Source of the DNA: a bacterium 1XD21-70
GTDB taxonomy: Bacteria; Bacillota; Clostridia; Lachnospirales; Lachnospiraceae
Direction: 5' to 3'
DNA: 51,496 nucleotides
NCBI GenBank assembly: GCA_003669055.1
Contig: RAYB01000037.1
Location: 1-51,496 of the forward strand
The notes beneath the pieces are model-generated. The model was not told where the DNA came from. It saw only the letters and a list, made by a program, of their open reading frames with translations, and made no database searches. Position numbers and translations under genes: made by a program. Of this stretch, positions 26,813-34,861 are shown piece after piece (within the stretch, counting starts at the first letter, position 1; each line of letters starts with the position of its first letter).

Positions 26813-27997
26813 TCATTCCCCGGTATAGGTAGCATAAGGAATGTTCACACGCCAGGTTCCTACCACGTTTTCTGCCTCCACGTCTGCAAAGGTATCTGCG
26901 CCGCCCATGAAGTTTGCAGTGATCTGGGAAATGGTATTTGCCATGCCGTCTGCATCCTGCTTGATGGTTCCGGTCATCGTGCCCTTGCCGATCGCTTCCT
27001 TAGCTGCATCCGTAGCATCCACGCCAAATACCGGAATCACGGTAGCGCTGCCGTCTTCCAGGTTGTAGCCTGCATTCTGCAGAGCCGTCACGGCACCGAT
27101 TGCCATCTCGTCGTTGTTGGCGATTACCAGCTCAACCATATTGTTGTTGGCTTCACTGTACTGGGACAGGATTGTCTGCATATAGTTGTTGGCTGCTGCT
27201 GCCGACCATGCGCCATCCTGGTCTACCAGGTAGAGGTTGGTGTTGCTGCTGTCATAGAAGGACAGGGCAGATTTGCCGCCTGCCGTCAGGACTGCATCTG
27301 CATCTTCCACGCCGAACTGGGTGCGGGCAATTGCCTCGGCATTGCCTTCCTGGCCTTTAAACATAACATAGGAGATCGTGCCGTCGCCGTTCAAATCTAC
27401 GGTGTCGTAGTTTGCCATCAGGTATTCACCGATCATCTCGCCCTGCATATGGCCAGCCATCTCATAATCCGTACCAACGAATACGCACTTGTCGTAGCCG
27501 CTTACCACTTCCTCGCTTACGGAACGGTTGAAGAAAATCACGGGGATATTCTGGGCGCTTGCCTGGTCGATGATATTCTGGGCTGCATCGTCAGAACCGC
27601 TGTCCACCAGGTTTACGATCAGCAGGGAAGTACCCTTGGCAATCGCTGTGGTCACCTGCTCGGTCTGGGTGGTCTGGCTGTTGTTGCTGTCATAGTCCTG
27701 ATATGCAATCCCTGCAGAATCAAGGGCTGCATCCAGGGCAGAACGCACGCTGGAGATATACGTATCGCCATAAGTATAGTAGAATACGGAAACCTCGCCG
27801 TCTAAGGCTGCCGGAGCCTCAGCTTCTGTCTTCTCCTCACCTTCTGCTGCCTCAGAGCCTTGGGCCTCTGCAGCAGTGCTTGCCTCTGCTGACGGTGCTG
27901 CAGATTGCTCCGAAGACGAACCGCCGCCGCATGCCGCCAGAGAAAATACCATGCTGGATGCCAATGCCATCGCCATTACTTTTCTTGTGAGTTTCAT
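26813..27997 (-). CDS. mglB: Galactose-type ABC transporter substrate-binding lipoprotein
   Basis: This 394-residue periplasmic-binding-protein-like lipoprotein has the signal MKLTRKVMAMALASSMVFSLAAC and an acidic Ala/Glu linker to about residue 65. The Peripla_BP_4 domain follows, with VSVFYYTYGDTYISSVRSALDAA, VTTAIAKGTSLLIVNLVDS and VFFNRSV. A calcium-binding loop DLNGDGTISY matches the Ca site of galactose-binding MglB, which supports a glucose/galactose-type ligand. The C-terminal half has VIANNDEMAIGAVTAL. The ATG has a GGGAGGAA site. It is the first gene of mglB-mglA-mglC, behind a promoter with phased direct repeats. Confidence 0.94.
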   Translation of the reverse strand: MKLTRKVMAMALASSMVFSLAACGGGSSSEQSAAPSAEASTAAEAQGSEAAEGEEKTEAEAPAALDGEVSVFYYTYGDTYISSVRSALDAALDSAGIAYQDYDSNNSQTTQTEQVTTAIAKGTSLLIVNLVDSGSDDAAQNIIDQASAQNIPVIFFNRSVSEEVVSGYDKCVFVGTDYEMAGHMQGEMIGEYLMANYDTVDLNGDGTISYVMFKGQEGNAEAIARTQFGVEDADAVLTAGGKSALSFYDSSNTNLYLVDQDGAWSAAAANNYMQTILSQYSEANNNMVELVIANNDEMAIGAVTALQNAGYNLEDGSATVIPVFGVDATDAAKEAIGKGTMTGTIKQDADGMANTISQITANFMGGADTFADVEAENVVGTWRVNIPYATYTGE

Positions 27998-28066
27998 GTT
28001 AATTCCTCCCTTTTAGATTTATAATATGTTTTGCCAGTTTCATCAATATATCTCACTGACAAAACT

Positions 28067-28126
28067 ATTATACTATTTTTTTTTACGATTTTCTATAAGT
28101 TTTTTTACGATTTTCTACGATTTTTT
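28067..28126 (-). promoter_or_regulatory. mglB promoter with three phased AAAATCGT direct repeats
   Basis: On the minus strand TATAAT (28067-28072) has a weak -35 TAGAAA (28090-28095) at 17 bp. Three copies of AAAATCGT lie over and upstream of the -35; as plus-strand ACGATTTT they begin at 28085, 28107 and 28117. The spacings are 22 and 10 bp, so all three face the same side of the helix. Direct repeats of this kind next to a weak -35 are what an AraC-type activator uses. The YesN-type regulator encoded at 31973-33586 is the natural candidate. The sites are seen; the regulator is inferred. Confidence 0.65.
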
Positions 28127-28142
28127 TAAAACTTTTTCTTTT

Positions 28143-29165
28143 TTAAGGATTTTTTTCGACAATCTGCTGAGGGCATTGATAATATTTCCCATTTTCCAGC
28201 GCCAGTTCCTGGCGGATTTCCTGCCCCATGGCCTTATCCACCGCAATCGCAAAAATAGCCCCTGCATATTGTTCCTTATCACTCGAGACCGTCCCCATGA
28301 GCTTGCCGCTTTCCACTGCCTCCAGCCCGGGCGTTGTCCCATCGATCCCTACCAGGTTGATCCCCTCCGCCTCCGCGCGTTCCAGGGCATCGATCGCACC
28401 CAAAGCCATGTCGTCATTATTGCAGACCACCAGTTCGATCCTGCCCGGATACTGCTCCAGCCACTGCTCCATCAGGGCAGATGCCTGGCTCCGCTCCCAG
28501 TTGGCAATCCCCCCGGTGATTTTCTCAATCGGCACCCCGCCGTCCTTAAGGGTCTGGATTGACCATTCCGTCCGGATAAGGGAGTCCTGATGGCTGCTCT
28601 CCCCCTCCAGCAGCACATAGCTGACCACCCCGTCCCCGTTTTTGTCCAGGCTTGCCGGATCCTCGCGGTACCGGTCCACCACAATGCTTCCCTGCAGCAC
28701 TGCCGATTCCCTGGCCTCAGCCCCCACATAAAAAAGCTGGTCCCACCGGTCCATATCCTCCTCCACCGGCTTCCGGTTAAAAAACACCACCGGGACCTCT
28801 GCCGTCATCGCTTTGTCAATCATGGCAGAGGCCGCTGTCCGGTCAACCGGGTTGATGCACATCACATCGCACCCCAGCGAAATAAAACGTTCCACCTGGT
28901 TATTCTGGATATTCTGGCTCCCCTTGGCGTCCTGGATATCCAGCGTCACCTTCACCCCATGCCCCTGCTCATATTCCTTGGCGCATTTCTCCAATTCGCC
29001 CCGGATATTATTGATAAAGGTGTCATCCCCCCGGTATAAACTCACCCCGATCCGGATTGATTTTTTCTCCTCGGCCTTCTCCATCCCTTTGCACCCTGAG
29101 AGCAAAAGCACCACACATAGCCCGGCCAAAAGCCACCTTGCACGGCCAAATTTTCTTTTCTCCAT
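28143..29165 (-). CDS. Second galactose-type sugar-binding lipoprotein
   Basis: This 340-residue lipoprotein has the signal ending VVLLLSGCKG with a clear lipobox. Its Peripla_BP_4 domain has IRIGVSLYRGDDTFINNIRGELEKC, GCDVMCINPVDRTAASAMIDKA, VVFFNRKP and CNNDDMALGAIDAL. Like mglB it carries a calcium loop, DKNGDGVVSY. It is clearly a paralogue of the mglB product encoded just downstream, but it lies on the regulatory side of the mglB promoter, 21 bp after the anchored binding protein and its kinase. It could be an alternative receptor for the same permease or a ligand-presenting sensor part. The ribosome site is weak. Confidence 0.88.
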   Translation of the reverse strand: MEKRKFGRARWLLAGLCVVLLLSGCKGMEKAEEKKSIRIGVSLYRGDDTFINNIRGELEKCAKEYEQGHGVKVTLDIQDAKGSQNIQNNQVERFISLGCDVMCINPVDRTAASAMIDKAMTAEVPVVFFNRKPVEEDMDRWDQLFYVGAEARESAVLQGSIVVDRYREDPASLDKNGDGVVSYVLLEGESSHQDSLIRTEWSIQTLKDGGVPIEKITGGIANWERSQASALMEQWLEQYPGRIELVVCNNDDMALGAIDALERAEAEGINLVGIDGTTPGLEAVESGKLMGTVSSDKEQYAGAIFAIAVDKAMGQEIRQELALENGKYYQCPQQIVEKNP

Positions 29166-29186
29166 TGTATCGTTCCCAATCTTCCT

Positions 29187-30161
29187 TCATTCCATCGGAT
29201 ATAACATTTTCTCATACTCCAAATCCCGCAGGTCCTCCTGCCGGATGAAACAGCTTTTTAGGTACCCGTACCCTTCTGCTGCCTGGTTCCCGGCCAGTTC
29301 GGCCGCCGTCTTCACGCTCAAATAGCCTGCGGAAAAATCGTCCGTTACGCATAGCCCCTGTATCACTCCGCGGTCTAAGTAATTTAACAGGCGGACTGTA
29401 GTCCCCCTCCCGTACAGCCCGCCAATCTCCGGCAGCAGATCCGGTTCGGAAAATGCCTGCGCCGCCTCTGCCAGGCTTACCGGATCCAGTGCCGCAATTA
29501 CCGCCTGCCCCCCATCCCTTTGTGCGATTTCTCCGGCGGCGGCCTTCCACCCGCCCTCCCCGGAGGCCTTTTGTGGCACAACCTCATACCCGGCCGGTTC
29601 CAGCACGCTCAAAATCCCGTCCCGGAAGCGTCCGCTGACCTCATCCGGGTTTTGCCCCCCAAACAGATACACTTTTTTCCCTTTTTGTTCCTCGGTGATC
29701 CGGAGGCCCAGTTCCTGCCCCATGTGGTAATAATCAAACCCGATTGCCCCTGCGGCTTTGTCCCCCGCAGCCCCGGCCTCCGAATTCAGCAGGACCAGGG
29801 GCACATTGATCCTTTTTTCTGCCTGCATTTTAAGTATCTCATCCCCGTCCACCGGGGACACAACCAATGCCTTGCAGCCATCCTGCTGTTCCCGCAGGAT
29901 CAGTTCTTCCTGCTGCTTTTTGCTCCCCTTGTCATAAAGGGTGATAAAGCTGACATCCGCATGGAACTCCATGGCCGCAAGATCCATTCCCTTTTTGAAA
30001 TTCACGTAATTATCATCAGAGGTATCTTCGATGATTACCGAGACCCCATAGACCTGCGTTTCCTTTTCCTTTATGAACAGGTTGGTTGAAGACAGCAAAA
30101 ACAGGAAAACCAGTACCATCCCGTACAGCGCCCACAGCATTTTTTCCTTTCTGGTTACCAT
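29187..30161 (-). CDS. Membrane-anchored sugar-binding (sensor) protein
   Basis: This 324-residue protein has an N-terminal membrane anchor (about 9-29, YGMVLVFLFLLSSTNLFI) with no lipobox Cys, then a Peripla_BP_4-like domain: VYGVSVIIEDTSDDNYVNFKKGMDLAAMEF, KALVVSPVDGDEILKMQAEKRINVPLVLLNSEA, AIGFDYYHMGQELGLRI and AVIAALDPVSLAEAA. It lacks the calcium loop seen in its two neighbours. Its start overlaps the end of the histidine-kinase gene by 7 bp. Anchored binding proteins encoded with LytS/YesM kinases, as in the XylFII-LytS-YesN xylose system of Clostridium, act as ligand sensors for the kinase; that role is inferred here. Confidence 0.85.
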   Translation of the reverse strand: MVTRKEKMLWALYGMVLVFLFLLSSTNLFIKEKETQVYGVSVIIEDTSDDNYVNFKKGMDLAAMEFHADVSFITLYDKGSKKQQEELILREQQDGCKALVVSPVDGDEILKMQAEKRINVPLVLLNSEAGAAGDKAAGAIGFDYYHMGQELGLRITEEQKGKKVYLFGGQNPDEVSGRFRDGILSVLEPAGYEVVPQKASGEGGWKAAAGEIAQRDGGQAVIAALDPVSLAEAAQAFSEPDLLPEIGGLYGRGTTVRLLNYLDRGVIQGLCVTDDFSAGYLSVKTAAELAGNQAAEGYGYLKSCFIRQEDLRDLEYEKMLYPME

Positions 30162-31954
30162 GTCCTTTCCCCCTCTGCCAGTTCTTCAAACGGTACCGCA
30201 GGCAGGCATATCGTAATGACGGTGCCCTCATCCGGCTCTGACCAAATGGAAAGCCCGTACTCCTCCCCGAAATACAGGCGGATCCGCTCATTGACATTTT
30301 TTACGCCGATCCCGGAACCGCGGCGGGAGGAAGCATGGATCTTTTCTGTAAGCAGCCCTTCCACCTGCTCCGCGGTCATGCCAAGCCCGTTATCCTCCAC
30401 GGTGAACAAAAGTTTCCCCTCCTTTTGGCACGCCTTTACCCGGATCTGGCCGTCCCCGTCCATGAATTCCATCCCATGGTAGATGGCATTCTCCACCAGG
30501 GGCTGCAGCATCAGCTTTAAGGATGCCAAAGCAAGGACATCCGGTTCCGGGTCAATCCGGTAGGTAAACTTGTTTTTAAAGCGGGTCTGCTGGATCATCA
30601 GGTAATTGCGCACATGCTCCAGTTCGTCCCGCACAGGGATTATGCTCCGCCCCTTGCTTAGGCTGATGCGGAAAAAACGTGCCAGGGCAGTCACCACCTT
30701 CACGGCCTCCTGCTTCTGCTCGTTTTCGATCATCCACACAATAATATCCAAGGTATTATAGAGGAAATGGGGGTTGATCTGGGACTGTAAGGTGTCGAAC
30801 TCACTTTTGCGCTTCGATTCATGTTCTGCCACAATATCCTCCATCAGCGCCTGGATCCGTTTTGCCATATCCCCAATGGACCTGCCCAAATGCCGGATCT
30901 CATAAGAGCCGCCCATATAGACTTGCGTGTCCAGCGCACCTTCCTCCAGGGCGTTGACGGATTTTTCCAGTTCCTGGATCGGGGCAGTGATCCGGGAGGA
31001 AATATAGGAATTGATAAGGGCCAGCAAAAACAGGAAAAATGCAACCACGAATACCATAAACAGCCGGGTCTTAATATTGTTCAGGGAAAACCCCTGCTCC
31101 GGCGTCACCCCGATGATTTTCCACCCCGTATACCCGACCAGCTTCACCACCACATCCCTCTGCTTCCCCTCGTAGGATTCCCGGTAGTTGCCGCCCCGGT
31201 AATCATAGGCCGCCTCCGTGTTTTCGCGGGCCAGGCCTGCATCGATCAGCTGCATTTTGGGATGGTAAATCAACTCCCCGCTGCCATTGACCAGGTACAG
31301 ATACCCCTGGTTCCCCATGGCCACATTGTCCAAAAGCTGCTGCAGGCTCCCGTAAGCGATATCAATCAGCAGCACCCCCTGGTCGGTGGACGTCCCCTGG
31401 GTAACCTCCACTGCCCGGGACAAGGAGATGACCCACCGGTACTGGTTCTCGCTGTTGTCAAAAATATACTGCACATGGGGCATGGAAAAGTGGAAATTTT
31501 CCGGCCTTTCCAGAGAATCCTTAAACCATTCCTCCTCTGTCACATCCATGCCTGTCTTTAGGCGGGCAGCCGGCACTGCGGACAGGATCTCCCCTTTCTT
31601 GGACAGAAGGGCAATATTGGAAACCGAGTCTTTGTTATTGTCATACAGCAAGGTGATCTCACTGTTTACCGTCTCTGCCTCCGTGGAGAGGTCTGCATTT
31701 TTGATCACCCCATAATAGAGGGAATCCGACAGCTTCATGATCGTCCGCAGATAAGAATCCACCGACATGCTGACCTGGCTGAGCACTGCCTGGTTTTCTT
31801 CGCGGACGGTGGCCGTAAGCTGGGCAGCCAGCCGCCCGTACAAGGACATGCCGATCAGCAGGATCATCACTAAGGCCGTGACGGTGAAATAGATGAAAAC
31901 CGTGTAGCGGATACTTATTTTTTGCAGAAAATCCGGTTTCTTTATCATTGCCAT
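30155..31954 (-). CDS. YesM-type sensor histidine kinase
   Basis: This 599-residue kinase has a first membrane segment at about 17-38, a large extracytoplasmic dCache-like sensor region (about 40-280), a second membrane segment at about 283-303 and a HAMP domain with ITAPIQELEKSVNALEEG. The His_kinase domain has phospho-acceptor His396 in QINPHFLYNTLD. The HATPase domain has LVENAIYHGME, VEDNGLGM and GSGIGVKNVNERI. It lies 18 bp after the YesN-type regulator and overlaps the anchored sugar-binding gene. Together they form a putative three-part sensor controlling the mgl operon. Confidence 0.94.
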   Translation of the reverse strand: MAMIKKPDFLQKISIRYTVFIYFTVTALVMILLIGMSLYGRLAAQLTATVREENQAVLSQVSMSVDSYLRTIMKLSDSLYYGVIKNADLSTEAETVNSEITLLYDNNKDSVSNIALLSKKGEILSAVPAARLKTGMDVTEEEWFKDSLERPENFHFSMPHVQYIFDNSENQYRWVISLSRAVEVTQGTSTDQGVLLIDIAYGSLQQLLDNVAMGNQGYLYLVNGSGELIYHPKMQLIDAGLARENTEAAYDYRGGNYRESYEGKQRDVVVKLVGYTGWKIIGVTPEQGFSLNNIKTRLFMVFVVAFFLFLLALINSYISSRITAPIQELEKSVNALEEGALDTQVYMGGSYEIRHLGRSIGDMAKRIQALMEDIVAEHESKRKSEFDTLQSQINPHFLYNTLDIIVWMIENEQKQEAVKVVTALARFFRISLSKGRSIIPVRDELEHVRNYLMIQQTRFKNKFTYRIDPEPDVLALASLKLMLQPLVENAIYHGMEFMDGDGQIRVKACQKEGKLLFTVEDNGLGMTAEQVEGLLTEKIHASSRRGSGIGVKNVNERIRLYFGEEYGLSIWSEPDEGTVITICLPAVPFEELAEGERTW

Positions 31955-31972
31955 AATCCCCTCCTGGCCGGG

Positions 31973-33586
31973 TCAGACATTCCGGAACTTTGTCGGGGAC
32001 ACCCCGTACTTTTTTTTGAACACATAACTAAAATAATTCTGTTCCTGATACCCCACCTTCCGGGCTATCACATAGGTCTTGTCATTGGTCTCATTCAGCA
32101 GTTCCACCGCCTTGCCAAGGCGCACATCCGTCAGGTAGGTCACATAGGTTTTGCCGGTCTCCTTGCGGAACATGGTGGAAAAATAAGCCGGGCTCATATG
32201 CAGCTGGCGGCAGATCATCTCCACCGATAACTCGGGGTCGGGGTAATGTTTTTGGATGTATAGCTTTGCCTCTTCAATCACCTGCCTGGCGGCGGTATCC
32301 CGGCGCTGGTTGATCGCCTCATTCATCTGGCAAGCCACCTGTGTCAGCCACAAGGTAAATGCCTCCCTCTGCTGCCCGTTGTCCATCAGCTTCACAAAGC
32401 CTCCGTCCCTGTCGAAAATCTGCTGTAAGTCCATGTCATACTGCTGCATGAGGCGGGTCACGCAATTGACCAGAGACAGCTGGTACACCTGGCATTGGCT
32501 GGCATGGACCTTGGCATCGTCCATCCTGCCCGTCAACTCCCGCACCGTTTCCCCAATGCTCCTAGACGTCCCGAATTTGATCTGCGCCTCCAGTTCCGCC
32601 TCATCCTTTTCCTCCAGCTTTAGCTTTCCCCGGCTGACCGGCTCCATGTCGTTGATATAGATGGTGCCCCCCGCCCCTATGATCGCCTTATACCCTAAAG
32701 CGTCCACAGCCGACTGGTAGGATTTGCCGACCTCCTCCAGCGCCTGGCTGCTATGGCCTACCCCAATGGTCACCGTCACCTCCAAGATCCGGCGGATCTC
32801 CTTGCAGATATCCTCCAGAAGGTCGATAAAACCGGTCTGTGTATTCTTTTTGTCAATCGCCGCAATGACGGCAATTCCGCCGGTAGAATTAAATATGGTA
32901 AAACGGAAATATTCCCGGAGGTTGTCCTCCACCAGCTGCCTGACCGAAATGGGGATCAGCTTCTGTTCCTGCCAAAGGGACAAAGGCTGCCCCTCTGCCC
33001 GCTCTTCCGGCTCCACGCTGATCACTGCCACCAGCCACTTCCGGGCGCCTAAAATATCCACCCCATACTCCTCTAACTTGGGGACGGCTTCCCCGTCCGG
33101 GACATTCCCCCGGACAAAATCGTTTAAGAAAAGTTCCCGGATAATCGGCAGGCTGTTTTGGTAGCTTTCCCGCAGCAGGCGGACATTGCGCCGCTGCTCA
33201 ATCTCTTCATCCAGGCTTTCCCGCACCCGGTTTAAAATCCCGGTCAGTTCCTCCACATTCACCGGTTTTAAGATGTATTCCGTCACATTCAGCTTAATGG
33301 CCTGCTGGGCATACTCAAAATCATCATAGCCGGAAAAGATCAGCACCTTGATGGACGGGTATTTCTGGCGGATCCTTGCCGTTAAGGACAGGCCGTCCAT
33401 GTAAGGCATCCGGATGTCCGTCATCACCACATCTGGTTTCAGCTGCTCGATCTTCTCCAGTGCCTCTTCCCCGTTGTCCGCGTCCCCGGCCACCTCAAAG
33501 CCAAGGCTTTCCCAGTCAATTTTGCGGATGATGGCCTTGCGGACCTCCTCCTCATCGTCCGCCAGCAGGATTCGATAGGTACTCAT
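31973..33586 (-). CDS. YesN-type response regulator (REC + long linker + AraC HTH)
   Basis: This 537-residue regulator has a receiver domain (1-125) with acidic DDE at 10-12 and phospho-acceptor Asp57 in VVMTDIRMPYMDGL, and a long middle region (about 140-420). The C-terminal AraC double helix-turn-helix runs from LSVEMICRQLHMSPAYFSTMFRKETG to VGYQEQNYFSYVFKKKYGVSPTKFR. I chose the ATG at 33586, giving MSTYRILLADDEEEV, with an AAAGGAA ribosome site; a 17-codon upstream extension is rejected. It is first in the sensing operon, immediately downstream of a MITE-like element that may carry its promoter. Confidence 0.93.
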   Translation of the reverse strand: MSTYRILLADDEEEVRKAIIRKIDWESLGFEVAGDADNGEEALEKIEQLKPDVVMTDIRMPYMDGLSLTARIRQKYPSIKVLIFSGYDDFEYAQQAIKLNVTEYILKPVNVEELTGILNRVRESLDEEIEQRRNVRLLRESYQNSLPIIRELFLNDFVRGNVPDGEAVPKLEEYGVDILGARKWLVAVISVEPEERAEGQPLSLWQEQKLIPISVRQLVEDNLREYFRFTIFNSTGGIAVIAAIDKKNTQTGFIDLLEDICKEIRRILEVTVTIGVGHSSQALEEVGKSYQSAVDALGYKAIIGAGGTIYINDMEPVSRGKLKLEEKDEAELEAQIKFGTSRSIGETVRELTGRMDDAKVHASQCQVYQLSLVNCVTRLMQQYDMDLQQIFDRDGGFVKLMDNGQQREAFTLWLTQVACQMNEAINQRRDTAARQVIEEAKLYIQKHYPDPELSVEMICRQLHMSPAYFSTMFRKETGKTYVTYLTDVRLGKAVELLNETNDKTYVIARKVGYQEQNYFSYVFKKKYGVSPTKFRNV

Positions 33587-33620
33587 AATATGGGGTTCCT
33601 TTCTTTCTCGTTTTTTCCGC

Positions 33621-33785
33621 CTAGTGTACTGACACATTTACTTTCAGCCAAATGACGTAGAATGAATTTTCAGTCTGCAAGGCGGCGGAGGGAGGCGATG
33701 CGGTGGCATCGTTGACCGACAACAACGCAGCAGATGGAAATTCAGGCAAGTCATTTGGCGAAATGTAAACGTGTCAGTACACTAG
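33621..33785. mobile_element. MITE-like 165-bp palindromic element
   Basis: Perfect 15-bp terminal inverted repeats, CTAGTGTACTGACAC (33621-33635) and GTGTCAGTACACTAG (33771-33785), extend inward for 21 bp at 17/21 matches (total arms 36 bp). The centre has a perfect hairpin CGATGC-GGTG-GCATCG (33696-33711). There is no ORF of its own, so it is a non-autonomous element or long hairpin repeat. Its right end supplies the last three residues and stop codon of cobD. Its left end carries TTGGCT-17 bp-TACACT (33623-33651) facing the YesN gene, a weak outward promoter. No clear target duplication is seen. Confidence 0.8.
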
Positions 33786-34841
33786 TGCGCGGACTGCATC
33801 CAAAAGTATTTCGTTCTCTTCGCGGGTGCGGATCGACGTCCGGTAATAACGGAAAGAAAACCCTCTGCCCAGCCCGCAGAAATTGCTGCAGTCCCGGATC
33901 AGGATCCCCCTTCTTCGCAGCTGCTCCCACAAATTCCCATGGCGGTCCTCCCCCGTATCCTTAAAGAGCAGGTAATTGGCCTGGGAAGGGAACACGATAA
34001 AACCGAGTTTTGCCAGCGCCTCCCTCATATACTCCCTTTCCGTACTGACCAGGCTCCTGGTTTGCTCCAAATACCCTTTCTCCCCCAGCGCCGCCACCCC
34101 TGCCTCCTGGGCAGGCAGAGACACGCTCCAAGGCTGCCCCGCCCGGCGCAGCCTCCCGGCAACCGCAGGATCCCCGCAGACTGCATACCCCAGCCGGAGC
34201 CCGGCCATGGCATAGGATTTGGTAAATGCCCGCAGGATCACGGCCTCCGGCCAGTCCCGGATATCCCCCATCATGGTATAATCCTTTGGCCTGCTTAAAA
34301 ACTCACAGAAGCATTCGTCCAGCACCAAAAAGGCCTGCTTCCTGCGGCAGGCCTGCAAAAGCCGTGCCACCTGCCGGTTGGGCACTGCCTGTCCGGTAGG
34401 GTTGTTCGGGTTGCAGACAAACAGGATGTCCCCCTCCTCCAAAAGCCCGGCCAATTCCTCCACATCCATCTCATATCCCCTTTCCTCCGAAAGCCTGTAG
34501 TGCCGCACCCGGCACCCCACAGCCGAAAGAGCCCGCTCATATTCGGAAAAGGTAGGGGCAGGCAGCAGGGCTTTTCGCGGCCTTTGCACAAACGCCAGCC
34601 GGTAAATTAAGTCTGCCGCCCCATTGCCGCAGACAATCCGTTCTCCCTCCACGCCGTGATGTCCTGCCAGTTCCCGGGTCAGCTGCCTGCATTGGGGATC
34701 CGGGTAGCAGTCCCAGTGCCCCACCGAGTCCCGAAGGATTTGCTGCACTGCCCAAGGAATGCCAAGGGGATTGACATTCACAGAAAAATCGTAGGTAATT
34801 TTTTGATGATAGATATCTCCGCCATGAAGCATCTGTGCCAT
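33774..34841 (-). CDS. cobD: Threonine-phosphate decarboxylase (cobalamin biosynthesis)
   Basis: This 355-residue PLP enzyme of aminotransferase class I/II makes (R)-1-amino-2-propanol phosphate, the linker between the corrin ring and the nucleotide loop. It starts MLHGGDIYHQKITYDFSVNVNPLG, typical of CobD. It has the substrate-binding VCNPNNPTGQ, ILDECF-like VLDECFCEF and PLP-lysine Lys208 in RAFTKSYAMAGLRLGY, with the conserved Arg downstream. The last codons and the TGA stop (about 33774-33785) come from the adjacent MITE-like element, so the native C-terminus was probably slightly different. The core fold appears complete. It is the last gene of the cobalamin operon. Confidence 0.92.
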   Translation of the reverse strand: MAQMLHGGDIYHQKITYDFSVNVNPLGIPWAVQQILRDSVGHWDCYPDPQCRQLTRELAGHHGVEGERIVCGNGAADLIYRLAFVQRPRKALLPAPTFSEYERALSAVGCRVRHYRLSEERGYEMDVEELAGLLEEGDILFVCNPNNPTGQAVPNRQVARLLQACRRKQAFLVLDECFCEFLSRPKDYTMMGDIRDWPEAVILRAFTKSYAMAGLRLGYAVCGDPAVAGRLRRAGQPWSVSLPAQEAGVAALGEKGYLEQTRSLVSTEREYMREALAKLGFIVFPSQANYLLFKDTGEDRHGNLWEQLRRRGILIRDCSNFCGLGRGFSFRYYRTSIRTREENEILLDAVRALVY

Positions 34842-34861
34842 TATCGTTTGCCTCTTTCCGT

